Assembly (NCBI GenBank): GCA_937862735.1
Contig: CALMDH010000267.1
Coordinates: forward strand, 1-14,965
DNA length: 14,965 nucleotides
Source: M0108 sp937862735
GTDB lineage: Bacteria > Pseudomonadota > Gammaproteobacteria > Chromatiales > Chromatiaceae
Direction: 5' to 3'
Shown here: positions 1 through 5,323 of the stretch, one piece after another
Numbering within the stretch: position 1 is the first letter of the stretch
How the letters are laid out: every line of letters starts with the position of its first letter
Notes under the pieces: model-generated
Seen by the model: the letters and a program-made list of their open reading frames with translations, nothing else
What the model was told of the DNA's origin: nothing
Database searches by the model: none
Position numbers and translations under genes: made by a program

Positions 1-388
1 CGGGCGCGGGGTAGACCTTGCGGTTGAGCTCGAAGTGCGGGCCGTCGCGGAAGCCCTTCCAGTCCCCGCCCCAGACCAGGGCGATGCCCAGGTCGGCGGC
101 GGCGGACTTGAAGGCCAGGGCGATGCGCTCGAAGGCCGGCCAGTCCCAGGTGACCTGGCCGCCGACCAGGGCGGCGACGTCGATGGCGTGGCCGGTGAGG
201 TGGCGCGAGTCGAGGGTGCGGCTGGCGCCCTCCTTGACCAGGTCCATCTGGCGCTGGAGGGAGCGCAGGCCCTCGGTGACGACGAAGTCGATCTCGCTGC
301 GCGCGAGCGCCAAGGTGGCGACGGCGATGAGTTCCGGGCGCACGCCGCGGAGGTTGCGGTAGCTGCGGGCGGAGAAGGTGAAGGTCAT
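1..388 (-). CDS. M15-family peptidoglycan peptidase (phage endolysin), 3' end outside window
   Basis: Translating leftward from the ATG at 388 gives 129 residues and the frame is still open at the window edge, so the C-terminus is missing. The zinc-binding signature of M15 L-alanyl-D-glutamate/VanY-like peptidases is present: SRHLTGHAID (about residues 61-70, ligands H63 and D70) and GPHFEL (H118), preceded by VWGGDW. This is the fold of phage T5-type and Ply500-type endolysins, which cut the stem peptide of murein. The start overlaps the stop of the upstream 129-residue gene as ATGA (385-388), so the two are probably translationally coupled. A GGAG lies about 10 nt before the ATG. No signal peptide is visible, so release would need a holin, and none is seen here. 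A host M15 enzyme is possible, but the phage-like neighbours favour an endolysin. Confidence 0.85.
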   Translation of the reverse strand, partial: MTFTFSARSYRNLRGVRPELIAVATLALARSEIDFVVTEGLRSLQRQMDLVKEGASRTLDSRHLTGHAIDVAALVGGQVTWDWPAFERIALAFKSAAADLGIALVWGGDWKGFRDGPHFELNRKVYPAP

Positions 389-774
389 GGCTGGTGGCTC
401 CGGGGGGTGGTCCCGGGCAGGGGTTTGAGCGCCCGGGCGATGAGGCGTTTCATGACGGCGAGGTGGGCCTGGCCGACGGGGGTGCGGTTGGGCTTGGGCA
501 AGGCTAGGGGCTGGGGCCGGGCCGGGAGGTGGTCGAGGAGTTCCGCCGGGGCGGGCCAGCGGCGGGCGCTGCCGGACAGGGCGGCGAAGGCGCGGCGCAG
601 GCGGGCGGCGTCGGGGTCCTGCTGCCAGGCGCGGCGGTACCAGAGGGTGTCGATCCAGACGGCGCAGGCGAGGTCCAGGCCGGCGTCGGTGGGGGTGCCG
701 ACCAGGTGCATGGCGGCCAGGCGCTGGAGGCCCTCGGCGATCACGGCGCTGAACCAGGGGTCGGGGACGGGCAT
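385..774 (-). CDS. Small phage-type protein of unknown function downstream of the replication initiator
   Basis: A 129-residue protein beginning MPVPDPWFSAVIAEGLQRL. I chose the ATG at 774 because it overlaps the end of the replication gene by 34 bp, as phage operons often do; a longer frame to 1107 only shadows that gene. I cannot assign a domain. The central part (about residues 56-82) has the arrangement of an alpha-helical stretch followed by RRWPAPAELLDHLPARP. I associate a tryptophan-proline-proline pattern of this kind with small phage replication-region proteins, in the place where lambda has the helicase loader P. The C-terminus is basic and helical. The stop overlaps the endolysin ATG. 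A role as helicase loader or accessory replication factor is inferred from position only. Confidence 0.7.
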   Translation of the reverse strand: MPVPDPWFSAVIAEGLQRLAAMHLVGTPTDAGLDLACAVWIDTLWYRRAWQQDPDAARLRRAFAALSGSARRWPAPAELLDHLPARPQPLALPKPNRTPVGQAHLAVMKRLIARALKPLPGTTPRSHQP

Positions 775-1541
775 TTGTATTTTTCCAGGCTGAGGATGCC
801 GCGCAGGCTGGGGGAGAGTTCGCGCTGGGGTGGGCGGCCGCCGAGTTCGTCCTCCCAGCGGGCGCCGCGCAGGTAGGTGGCGGGCATGGGGGCGTAGCCG
901 CGCAGCCACCAGTCGTCGGCCTGGCTGCGGTGCTGGACGTCGGCGACGATCATGTCGGTCAGGGGCTCCAGGTGGTGGCCGCGCCAGACCGCGAGGGCGG
1001 TCTTGCGGCCGCGCTTGCGCTGGCCACTGGGCCAGGTGGCCCAGAAGCGATCGAAACCGGGGGTCGACCCGGTCGCGGGGCGCCCGGCGGGTGCGCGCAG
1101 CGCACACTCTCTCACTGACGGTTCTTCTAACGGTTCTTCTGACGGTTCATAGGCAATAGCTATTGCCGGTTGCCCTACGTTGCATTGCCGGTTGCCTGGC
1201 GTTGCATTGCCGGTTGCCCCTGGCAATGCATTGCCGGTTGCCTCCGGAAGTGCATTGCCGGTTCCCTGGGTCCGTTCAAGGTGGAGCTGATAGGCGTTCG
1301 AGCGCCGACCTCCCCCCGTGCCGGGGCGGATGATGACCTCTAGGAGGCCGAGCTTGGCGAGGGCGGCGACGTTGTAGCGGACCTGGCGTTCGCCGCATTC
1401 GAGCTGCTCCGCCAGCCGCGCTTGCCCTGGGTAGCCGTAGCCGGTGGCGTTGCAGCTGTCGGCGATGGCCAGCAGGGTGAGCTTGAGGTGGGAGGGCAGG
1501 CCCCGCAGCGACCAAGCCCAGGCAGAGGCTTGGACGGACAT
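741..1541 (-). CDS. Lambda-O-like phage replication initiator with winged-helix N-terminus
   Basis: A 266-residue protein with the two-part plan of phage O-like initiators. Residues about 8-90 look like a helix-turn-helix/winged-helix DNA-binding domain (LPSHLKLTLLAIADSC, then YPGQARLAEQLECGERQVRY and a GLLEVI wing). Residues 91-150 are a repetitive, proline- and glutamate-rich linker, encoded by the iteron array. Residues 162-233 carry the typical C-terminal pattern FDRFWATWP, basic RKRGRK, TALAVWR, then MPATYLRGARWEDEL, shared by many phage replication proteins that recruit a helicase loader. The ATG at 1541 lies 1 nt after the stop of the XRE gene, with GAGGTG 7 nt upstream. The origin is predicted inside this gene, as in lambda. 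A phage transcription factor is less likely because of the C-terminal pattern. Confidence 0.85.
   Translation of the reverse strand: MSVQASAWAWSLRGLPSHLKLTLLAIADSCNATGYGYPGQARLAEQLECGERQVRYNVAALAKLGLLEVIIRPGTGGGRRSNAYQLHLERTQGTGNALPEATGNALPGATGNATPGNRQCNVGQPAIAIAYEPSEEPLEEPSVRECALRAPAGRPATGSTPGFDRFWATWPSGQRKRGRKTALAVWRGHHLEPLTDMIVADVQHRSQADDWWLRGYAPMPATYLRGARWEDELGGRPPQRELSPSLRGILSLEKYKCPSPTPGSAP
1118..1148. repeat. Three 12-bp direct repeats beside the iterons
   Basis: ACGGTTCTTCT starts at 1118 and 1130 and a third partial copy (ACGGTTC) starts at 1142, a strict 12-bp period. In the initiator frame this encodes an EPSEEPLEEPS-like segment. The repeats lie directly on the promoter-distal side of the iterons and are less GC-rich than the surroundings. 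This is where a DNA-unwinding element would be expected in a lambda-like origin. They could equally be only a repeated acidic linker. Confidence 0.75.
1152..1266. repeat. Five iterons within the initiator gene; predicted phage replication origin
   Basis: The 13-mer ATTGCCGGTTGCC starts at 1162, 1184, 1206 and 1230, and a copy with one mismatch (ATTGCCGGTTCCC) starts at 1254. Spacings are 22, 22, 24 and 24 bp, about two helical turns, so an initiator would bind all copies on one face. Copies 2 and 3 share the longer form GTTGCATTGCCGGTTGCC. Two copies are completed into perfect palindromes: GGCAATAGCTATTGCC (1152-1167) and GGCAATGCATTGCC (1222-1235). The array separates the DNA-binding and C-terminal parts of the initiator, exactly as the lambda origin sits inside gene O. 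The origin function is inferred; the repeats are seen directly. Confidence 0.8.
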
Positions 1542-1542
1542 T

Positions 1543-1905
1543 TCAGATCACCTCAACCGGGGGCTGACGGCCCGGGCGGCGGGTTACGGGCTGCGGGTCC
1601 AGCTCGTGGGCCTTGAGGGGCACGGAGCGGCGTCGTGGGGCGTTCCTGGGCATGTCCTTGGTCTGGGCCCGGATGGGCTTGGGCAGCGGCTCCAGGTCCA
1701 GTCCAGCCATCATCTCGGCGGCGGTGGTCCCCAGGGCGCGGGCGATCACCAGGACCTGATCCACGGTCGGGGTGGTGAAGCCGCGTTCCCACTTGCTGAT
1801 GTTGGTCTGGCCATAGCCGCAGGCCTTGGCAAGCTGTGTCTGGTTGATGTTGGCCGCGGCCCGGGCGGCGCGCAGGTGGGCGGCGAAAGAGGGGCGTTCG
1901 TTCAT
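1543..1905 (-). CDS. XRE-family (Cro/CI-type) helix-turn-helix regulator, first gene of the replication operon
   Basis: A 120-residue protein. Residues about 8-65 form a Cro/CI HTH: HLRAARAAANINQTQLAKAC, then YGQTNISKWERG and TPTVDQVLVIARALG. The basic, proline-rich tail (about 75-120) has no peptidase or dimerisation domain that I recognise. The start at 1905 has GGGGAG 6 nt upstream. It is followed by the initiator after 1 nt, so this regulator is the leader gene of the early operon and may control its own transcription, like Cro. It faces another XRE gene across a 143-bp intergenic region, the usual layout of a phage genetic switch. Confidence 0.85.
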   Translation of the reverse strand: MNERPSFAAHLRAARAAANINQTQLAKACGYGQTNISKWERGFTTPTVDQVLVIARALGTTAAEMMAGLDLEPLPKPIRAQTKDMPRNAPRRRSVPLKAHELDPQPVTRRPGRQPPVEVI

Positions 1906-2048
1906 GGAGGGCTCCCCGGCGTGGTTGGATTAACTGTGAGAGATATCATAGCGCATAAAGAAATAAACGCGGATAAATCCAGGCCCCGGGGTGGATAGCG
2001 CCAACAGTGCTAAACTATAGGCGTGAAGTGATATTCTGGATTGCAATC
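1906..2048. promoter_or_regulatory. Divergent control region between XRE regulators (candidate operator and promoters)
   Basis: This 143-bp AT-richer gap separates divergent XRE genes. For the rightward gene an extended -10 element TGCTAAACT (2008-2016) would start RNA near 2023, without a clear -35. For the leftward gene, TATGAT on the minus strand (near 1944-1949) is a possible -10, again with no clear -35. A 10-bp palindrome GATTGCAATC (2039-2048) touches the ATG at 2049 and would suit a repressor that blocks the start. No repeated operator set is obvious. Confidence 0.4.
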
Positions 2049-2483
2049 ATGACGGACACTACCAAACGGCCTCGCACGCGCTTGTACCTGGCGCGGCGCG
2101 CGGCCGGCATTACCCAGATGGAATTGAGCGCCCGCACGGGCATTAGTCAGGTACTGATCTCGAACATCGAGCGGTCGGCGCGCGAGGGCTCGGCCGATAC
2201 CTATCGCAAGCTGGCGAAGGTCTTGGGCGTGTCGGTGTCCTACCTGACGGGTGAGCAGGTGCAGGACTGGCGCGAGGGCAGCGGGCGGGAGGAACTGCTG
2301 AAGGATCCGATTGCCGACCCGGGCCTGCAGGCGTTGGCGCGGAATGAGGCCTTGTGCGAGGCCCTCGCCATCGAGGTCGAGGAGTGGGCGGCGCTGCGCT
2401 CGTTGCAGAGTCCGCATCCGCTGAACCAGGAGGCGTATCTGATCGTCCTGCACGCGATCCGGGGCAGTGTGGTAGATGTGTGA
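2049..2483 (+). CDS. XRE-family helix-turn-helix regulator, copy 1 of a tandem pair
   Basis: From the ATG at 2049 the protein is 144 residues and begins MTDTTKRPRTRLYLARRAAG. In-frame GTG codons at 2007 and 2028 would lengthen it, but the ATG starts just before the HTH, as in the family. The HTH covers about residues 10-65: GITQMELSARTGISQVLISN, then GSADTYRKLAKVLG and the family-typical VSYLTGEQ. The remaining 75 residues are acidic and helical with no peptidase motif, so it is not a LexA/CI-type self-cleaving repressor. It is divergent from the replication operon, so it may be the maintenance repressor. Its TGA (2481-2483) is in the same frame as the second copy. Confidence 0.8.
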   Translation: MTDTTKRPRTRLYLARRAAGITQMELSARTGISQVLISNIERSAREGSADTYRKLAKVLGVSVSYLTGEQVQDWREGSGREELLKDPIADPGLQALARNEALCEALAIEVEEWAALRSLQSPHPLNQEAYLIVLHAIRGSVVDV

Positions 2484-2510
2484 TGCGACAGGGGCGGGCA
2501 CAGTCACTTA

Positions 2511-2924
2511 GTGTCGCTCCTGGTCTTGCCCTTGGCCGACCCCAACCCCCAAGCAGTTGTGGAGTTGGCGGAGCGTACGGGCCTCAGTCAAGTCATGATC
2601 AGCGTGATCGAAACCGGGCTGCGCGAGGGCTCGGTGCAGACCCTGGCGAAATTCGCCAAGGTGCTGGGGGTGCCGGTGTCCTATCTGGCCGGTGAGCAAC
2701 TGGCGGAGTGGGTCAAGGGCGCGGGTCGGGAGGGGATTCTCAAGGATGCCGAGGCGGTGCCCGGGCCGCGGGAGCTGCCTAGGCGGGTGGAGCTGCGCGA
2801 GGCGCTGCAGATCTCGGCCCCGGAGTGGAACGGTCTGCGCTCCCTGGAGACCGAGTTGTCCATGGCCATGGAGGGGTATGTGGCGCTGCTGATGCTGATC
2901 CGGGGGTATCGGATTGAGAAGTGA
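2511..2924 (+). CDS. XRE-like regulator, copy 2 of the tandem pair, N-terminus degenerate
   Basis: About 137 residues if the GTG at 2511 is used; no convincing ribosome site precedes it. From RTGLSQVMISVIE onward it parallels copy 1 along its full length: REGS, KFAKVLGVPVSYLAGEQ, EW, GREGILKD, and the same acidic helical C-terminus with a final helix ending in IRG. The first HTH helix is not conserved; LPLADPNPQ replaces LYLARRAAGITQ of copy 1. The copy is in the same frame as copy 1, with one TGA and nine sense codons between that TGA and the GTG. It may be a tandem duplicate that lost its own start and part of its DNA-binding domain. It could still act as a dominant-negative partner if expressed. 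Whether it is functional or decaying is open. Confidence 0.6.
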   Translation: MSLLVLPLADPNPQAVVELAERTGLSQVMISVIETGLREGSVQTLAKFAKVLGVPVSYLAGEQLAEWVKGAGREGILKDAEAVPGPRELPRRVELREALQISAPEWNGLRSLETELSMAMEGYVALLMLIRGYRIEK

Positions 2925-3261
2925 TGGGAACGGGGGGGAACCGGGGGGTGTCCGTTAGCGCCCGCCGGGAGGGATGGGGAACAACCTGGCCGGGAGGGGG
3001 GTTCCCGTCCTTTTTCTGCTGCGATCCCGCCCCGCACCTGGGTTAGACTAGGGCTGTGTTGACCATTGGCCGGACCGTTGGGCGGGTGTCCTTGGCATCA
3101 GTTCTTTACGCAGTCGATGACGGATTGGGCGATTCTGGGTGTGCCGGAAAATGTGCGGGCACAGCGCCGCACAGGCTATGAACAGAGCAGGTTGAGGCAG
3201 GTTTGCACAGTGCGCGAGCGGCTAACCTGTTGATTGATATAGACTGATGGCGCAGTCTTGC
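2925..3261. other. Non-coding end of the integrated element, with possible integrase arm sites
   Basis: No coding region is supported here. The first 90 bases are rich in G runs with GGGAAC/GTTCCC motifs. An inverted repeat TGTGCGG (3152-3158) / CCGCACA (3167-3173) can form a 7-bp stem. GCAGGTT occurs at 3187-3193 and 3197-3203, exactly 10 bp apart, with the inverse AACCTG at 3224-3229. These lie 30-75 bp from the tRNA fragment, where arm-type sites of a tyrosine integrase would be expected. No integrase gene is in the window. Confidence 0.4.
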
Positions 3262-3308
3262 GACTTTTAATCAGGTGGTCGTGCGTTCGAGTCGCACAGG
3301 GCGCACCA
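3262..3308 (+). pseudogene. 3' fragment of tRNA-Lys(UUU), probable attachment site of the element
   Basis: Anticodon loop CTTTTAA (3264-3270, anticodon UUU at 3266-3268), 3' anticodon strand TCAGG, variable loop, a perfect T arm GTGCG-TTCGAGT-CGCAC (3281-3297), 3' acceptor AGGGCGC (3298-3304), discriminator A and encoded CCA (3306-3308) are all present. The 5' half is absent: upstream bases do not pair with the anticodon or acceptor strands, and there is no D arm. A tRNA remnant that begins at the anticodon region and retains CCA plus terminator is the typical distal att site left by integration into a tRNA gene. By that logic the inserted DNA lies to the left. Confidence 0.8.
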
Positions 3309-3323
3309 AATTCAAAGACTTAG

Positions 3324-3352
3324 AAAAGCCCGATGAACTCGGGCTTTTTTTT
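3324..3352 (+). terminator. Rho-independent terminator of the former tRNA-Lys gene
   Basis: A 10-bp stem AAAAGCCCGA / TCGGGCTTTT with loop TGAAC is followed by a T run to 3352. It lies 15 nt after the CCA of the tRNA fragment on the same strand, so it probably belonged to the original chromosomal tRNA transcription unit. Confidence 0.85.
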
Positions 3353-3528
3353 GTTCCAGTGATGTCCCAGGTCGCGATCCTGTCCCAGCGGGCCACCTAA
3401 AATCACGGTCCGGCCAAGCGGGGATGGGGGGCCAGATTACGGATCCGCTGTAGGAGGTGTGGGTGATCAGAAGTTGGTGGCGGGGGATTGCTCCTCCCCT
3501 GGCTTGGGGCGGAGTCAATTCCTCCCCT
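3353..3528. other. Short non-coding stretch with a TGTCCCAG direct repeat
   Basis: No gene is supported. TGTCCCAG occurs at 3363-3370 and 3381-3388, 18 bp apart. Paired repeats starting with TGT near a boundary resemble the multiple terminal repeats of IS21-family insertion sequences, but no transposase remains. The call of an insertion-sequence remnant is weak. Confidence 0.2.
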
Positions 3529-4125
3529 CTAGCCCAGAACCCCAAGCAAGGTATGAGATTCTTCCAATAACTTTTTCCGTTCATCCACGTTTTTGAGGCT
3601 CTGAAGCTTATGGTAAATCTCGATGTAGCGCTTTCTAATGCGCCGAAAATCCAGTGACTCGTACTCCTGGGAAATCCATTGAATTTCGGCCTCCGTAAGA
3701 GCGGCGATGACTTCTCGTGGCATATAGTTAAAATAATCTATATCCCCATCGCTGGAGAAATGCCAAATATCATATTCTGCTATTTCCTTGCCCAAAACCT
3801 TCGGGATGATATAAAGATTGGACAGCATTGTTTCCGCCAACTTCTTCCTGGCTTCAGTATCTTTCCCGAGTCTTTTCAGAATTAAAGCCCAGCAGAGCAG
3901 TTGTATGGGCTCGCCCACGTCGTCGGAAAACTCATTTTCATACCATTGAAGATAGTATTGCGCTTGTTCCGTGTTATTCAATACAAAATACAGCGAGAAA
4001 AGCAGGTATCTCTGGCCGGCACCGTCGTTAACATAACCAAACTGCTTTTTTTCTTTTAGAAGCGCGTTTCTGTAACTGGAGATGCGTTTCTCTAGCGCCT
4101 TTTCATTTTTCGGGAAGTCGTACAT
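3529..4125 (-). CDS. Hypothetical helical-repeat (TPR-like) protein, possible immunity-type protein
   Basis: From the ATG at 4125 the protein is 198 residues and begins MYDFPKNEKALEKRISSYR. The start is set by AGGAGA 9 nt upstream; a longer frame to 4302 adds a 59-residue GC-rich, arginine-rich stretch unlike the rest. The sequence is almost wholly alpha-helical, with repeated aromatic and leucine positions (RYLLFSLYFVLNNTEQAQYYLQWY; IQLLCWALILKRLGKDTEARKKL) as in tetratricopeptide repeats. It is acidic with lysine, has no signal peptide, and its codon use and base composition are distinctly AT-richer than the neighbours. I do not recognise the family. Its position in a cluster with a toxin tip and an immunity-like gene suggests a second orphan immunity gene; this is inference only. 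Confidence 0.7.
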   Translation of the reverse strand: MYDFPKNEKALEKRISSYRNALLKEKKQFGYVNDGAGQRYLLFSLYFVLNNTEQAQYYLQWYENEFSDDVGEPIQLLCWALILKRLGKDTEARKKLAETMLSNLYIIPKVLGKEIAEYDIWHFSSDGDIDYFNYMPREVIAALTEAEIQWISQEYESLDFRRIRKRYIEIYHKLQSLKNVDERKKLLEESHTLLGVLG

Positions 4126-4501
4126 GCTGATGATTCTCCTGCTAAAAGTCATGTTGCGACAATTTGGCCGATCACCCCGAGGACGGAGGGAGTGTCCCGG
4201 GTCTGAGCGATGACGATCCGGGTCCGCCCTGGTACTGGTCAACGCATCCGTACATCGGCGAACAAGGGGGGGTAACCGGCTGGCAACCCGGGAAACCACC
4301 ATCCGATTGAAGACGAATGCTGACGGGTAGGGCGGGTATCGTCAAGGCCATTGAGGCACTCGGGGAGGGTTGGTACGCGCGCGAGTCGTGGTGACGGTAC
4401 TGCCCGATAAGCCCTCCTCATGGCCACAACATTCATCGCCGCCTCTTTTGTCTTCATCGGAAGGTCAGGAGGCAGACGCTGGACGGCCCACCGGCGATGC
4501 C
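4126..4501. other. Stretch without a supported gene between the TPR-like and antitoxin-like genes
   Basis: GC content returns to that of the core genome. Several frames are open (for example 4239-4457 on the minus strand), but none has a ribosome site, recognisable domain or natural codon pattern. An AGGAGG at 4467-4472 is 30 nt before the likely antitoxin start and out of reach for it, which suggests that the 5' region of that gene is rearranged. Confidence 0.4.
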
Positions 4502-4651
4502 GTGGTCGACAATTATCAACCGCGCACCGAATTGGGCCGCAAACTGATTGAATTACGGCGCGCCCATATTCGCGCCAGCGGCCAACTGCTGAACTGGGAA
4601 GAGATTGACGCCGAAGTGCGCGAGCGTCGTGGTGGGGTGGTCAATGACTAG
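4502..4651 (+). CDS. Small antitoxin-like protein, orphan
   Basis: Starting at GTG 4502 gives 49 residues beginning MVDNYQPRTELGRKLIELRR and ending in EIDAEVRERRGGVVND. The pattern YQPRTxLGxKLxxLR, then a short helix, then ExxxEVxxRRGG is familiar from small antitoxin-type proteins common in cyanobacteria and some proteobacteria, often encoded before a PIN-domain (VapC-like) toxin. Here nothing of that kind follows: the next 70 bases contain stops and a terminator. The frame is open upstream to 4370, but the added part is low in family character, so GTG 4502 is a guess. It may be a solitary relic of a toxin-antitoxin pair whose toxin was deleted, or may act as a trans antitoxin. Confidence 0.6.
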   Translation: MVDNYQPRTELGRKLIELRRAHIRASGQLLNWEEIDAEVRERRGGVVND

Positions 4652-4700
4652 GTAGATGAAATAGTGATGATCGCCCTCTTATCACGGCCCAGGTCATTTT

Positions 4701-4718
4701 GGGCTTCAAGCCCTTTTT
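4701..4718 (+). terminator. Short rho-independent terminator behind the antitoxin-like gene
   Basis: GGGCT-TCA-AGCCC (inside 4701-4713) is followed by TTTTT (4714-4718) on the plus strand. The stem is only 5 bp, extendable by the flanking T/A pairs. It sits 50 nt after the antitoxin stop, and just beyond the 3' end of the leftward immunity-like gene. Confidence 0.5.
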
Positions 4719-4721
4719 AAA

Positions 4722-5057
4722 TCAGGCGGCTTTCAATAAGTTTTGATTCATCACATGCCAAAATACTGAAACCTGTTCCGGTTTGTGGTCAAAGTAATCC
4801 TCAAAGAATCCGGGTTCGTTCAAAGGAATAGGATAGGCATACTCTTCCCCGTCATACCCAAACTCGATTACCCAATCAGCAGGGCGTCGGTTATCGAGAA
4901 TATCGAATAAATCTGCCGGATAGAGATAAGGTTTCCCCCTATCGTTTAGAATCCTAAAATCGCCCGCTTCGATCCCAATCACGAAATATGCTTGAGCTGA
5001 CGAAAGATCGGGGTATTGTGGGCTTGGCGACTTCATACGTACAATCATAATCGTCAT
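4722..5057 (-). CDS. Probable immunity protein paired with the toxin tip
   Basis: A 111-residue acidic protein with no signal peptide: SSAQAYFVIGIEAGDFRIL, then GKPYLYPADLFDILDNRRPADW and a C-terminal EPGFFEDYFDHKPEQVSVFW. The start at 5057 overlaps the TGA of the upstream toxin tip as ATGA (5054-5057); internal methionines at codons 4 and 8 are alternatives. A small acidic cytosolic protein coupled directly to a toxin C-terminal domain is the standard layout of contact-dependent and Rhs polymorphic toxin modules, where the partner binds and blocks the toxin. The sequence resembles small acidic proteins that I have seen beside such toxin tips, but I cannot name the family. It would remain useful as protection against neighbours delivering the intact toxin. 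Confidence 0.65.
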   Translation of the reverse strand: MTIMIVRMKSPSPQYPDLSSAQAYFVIGIEAGDFRILNDRGKPYLYPADLFDILDNRRPADWVIEFGYDGEEYAYPIPLNEPGFFEDYFDHKPEQVSVFWHVMNQNLLKAA

Positions 5058-5323
5058 ATCACCTTCAGCTTGGTTTCAAACCTGCCAATGCCATAACATT
5101 CATACCAATGGTATTCGTAAAAGATACCATTTTGATCAATGGGTGGACTGCTTTTCTTAACCCATTCAGAGATCTTTCCACCATACGTATCGACCAACCG
5201 TTGAACATCCCGAATGCGTTCTCCCTTAGCGATAACTCGCGATTGTGAGATTAGATCTTTGGTCAGTTCGATTGTGGCTGCCCTCTTTCCTGGTTCCTGG
5301 GCGTCGTTCTGGGTTGGTTTCAC
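5054..5323 (-). CDS. Polymorphic-toxin C-terminal domain remnant (toxin tip without carrier)
   Basis: 89 residues from a GTG at 5323, but the frame is open upstream to a TGA near 5415 and no ribosome site precedes the GTG. The C-terminal half, RDVQRLVDTYGGKISEWVKK, then SSPPIDQNGIFYEYHWYECY and GIGRFETKLKV, matches the pattern xDVxxLVxxYGGKxxxWxKxSS...HWYE...xxFKTK found at the extreme C-terminus of many Rhs/CDI-type secreted toxins. No Rhs or haemagglutinin repeats, or secretion domain, occur in the window. This is therefore an orphan tip, probably left when the carrier was exchanged. It sits before its likely immunity gene with an ATGA overlap. Its catalytic activity cannot be read from the sequence. 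Confidence 0.6.
   Translation of the reverse strand: MKPTQNDAQEPGKRAATIELTKDLISQSRVIAKGERIRDVQRLVDTYGGKISEWVKKSSPPIDQNGIFYEYHWYECYGIGRFETKLKVI

Noticed and set aside
35..793. 252-residue rightward open frame
   Set aside because: It is antisense to the endolysin and the 129-residue phage gene; the glycine/arginine-rich composition is typical of a shadow frame.
3190..3308. Complete tRNA-Lys gene
   Set aside because: No 5' acceptor strand GCGCCCT and no D arm exist upstream, and the 5' anticodon strand does not pair beyond two bases; only the 3' half is present.
3312..3584. Leftward ORF of 90 residues covering the tRNA terminator
   Set aside because: It overlaps both the terminator and the end of the TPR-like gene, and shows no domain or ribosome site.
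4126..4302. N-terminal extension of the TPR-like protein to 257 residues
   Set aside because: The extension is arginine-rich and GC-rich unlike the rest, and AGGAGA sits directly before the ATG at 4125.
4239..4457. 72-residue minus-strand ORF
   Set aside because: No ribosome site, domain or conserved pattern; probably chance.
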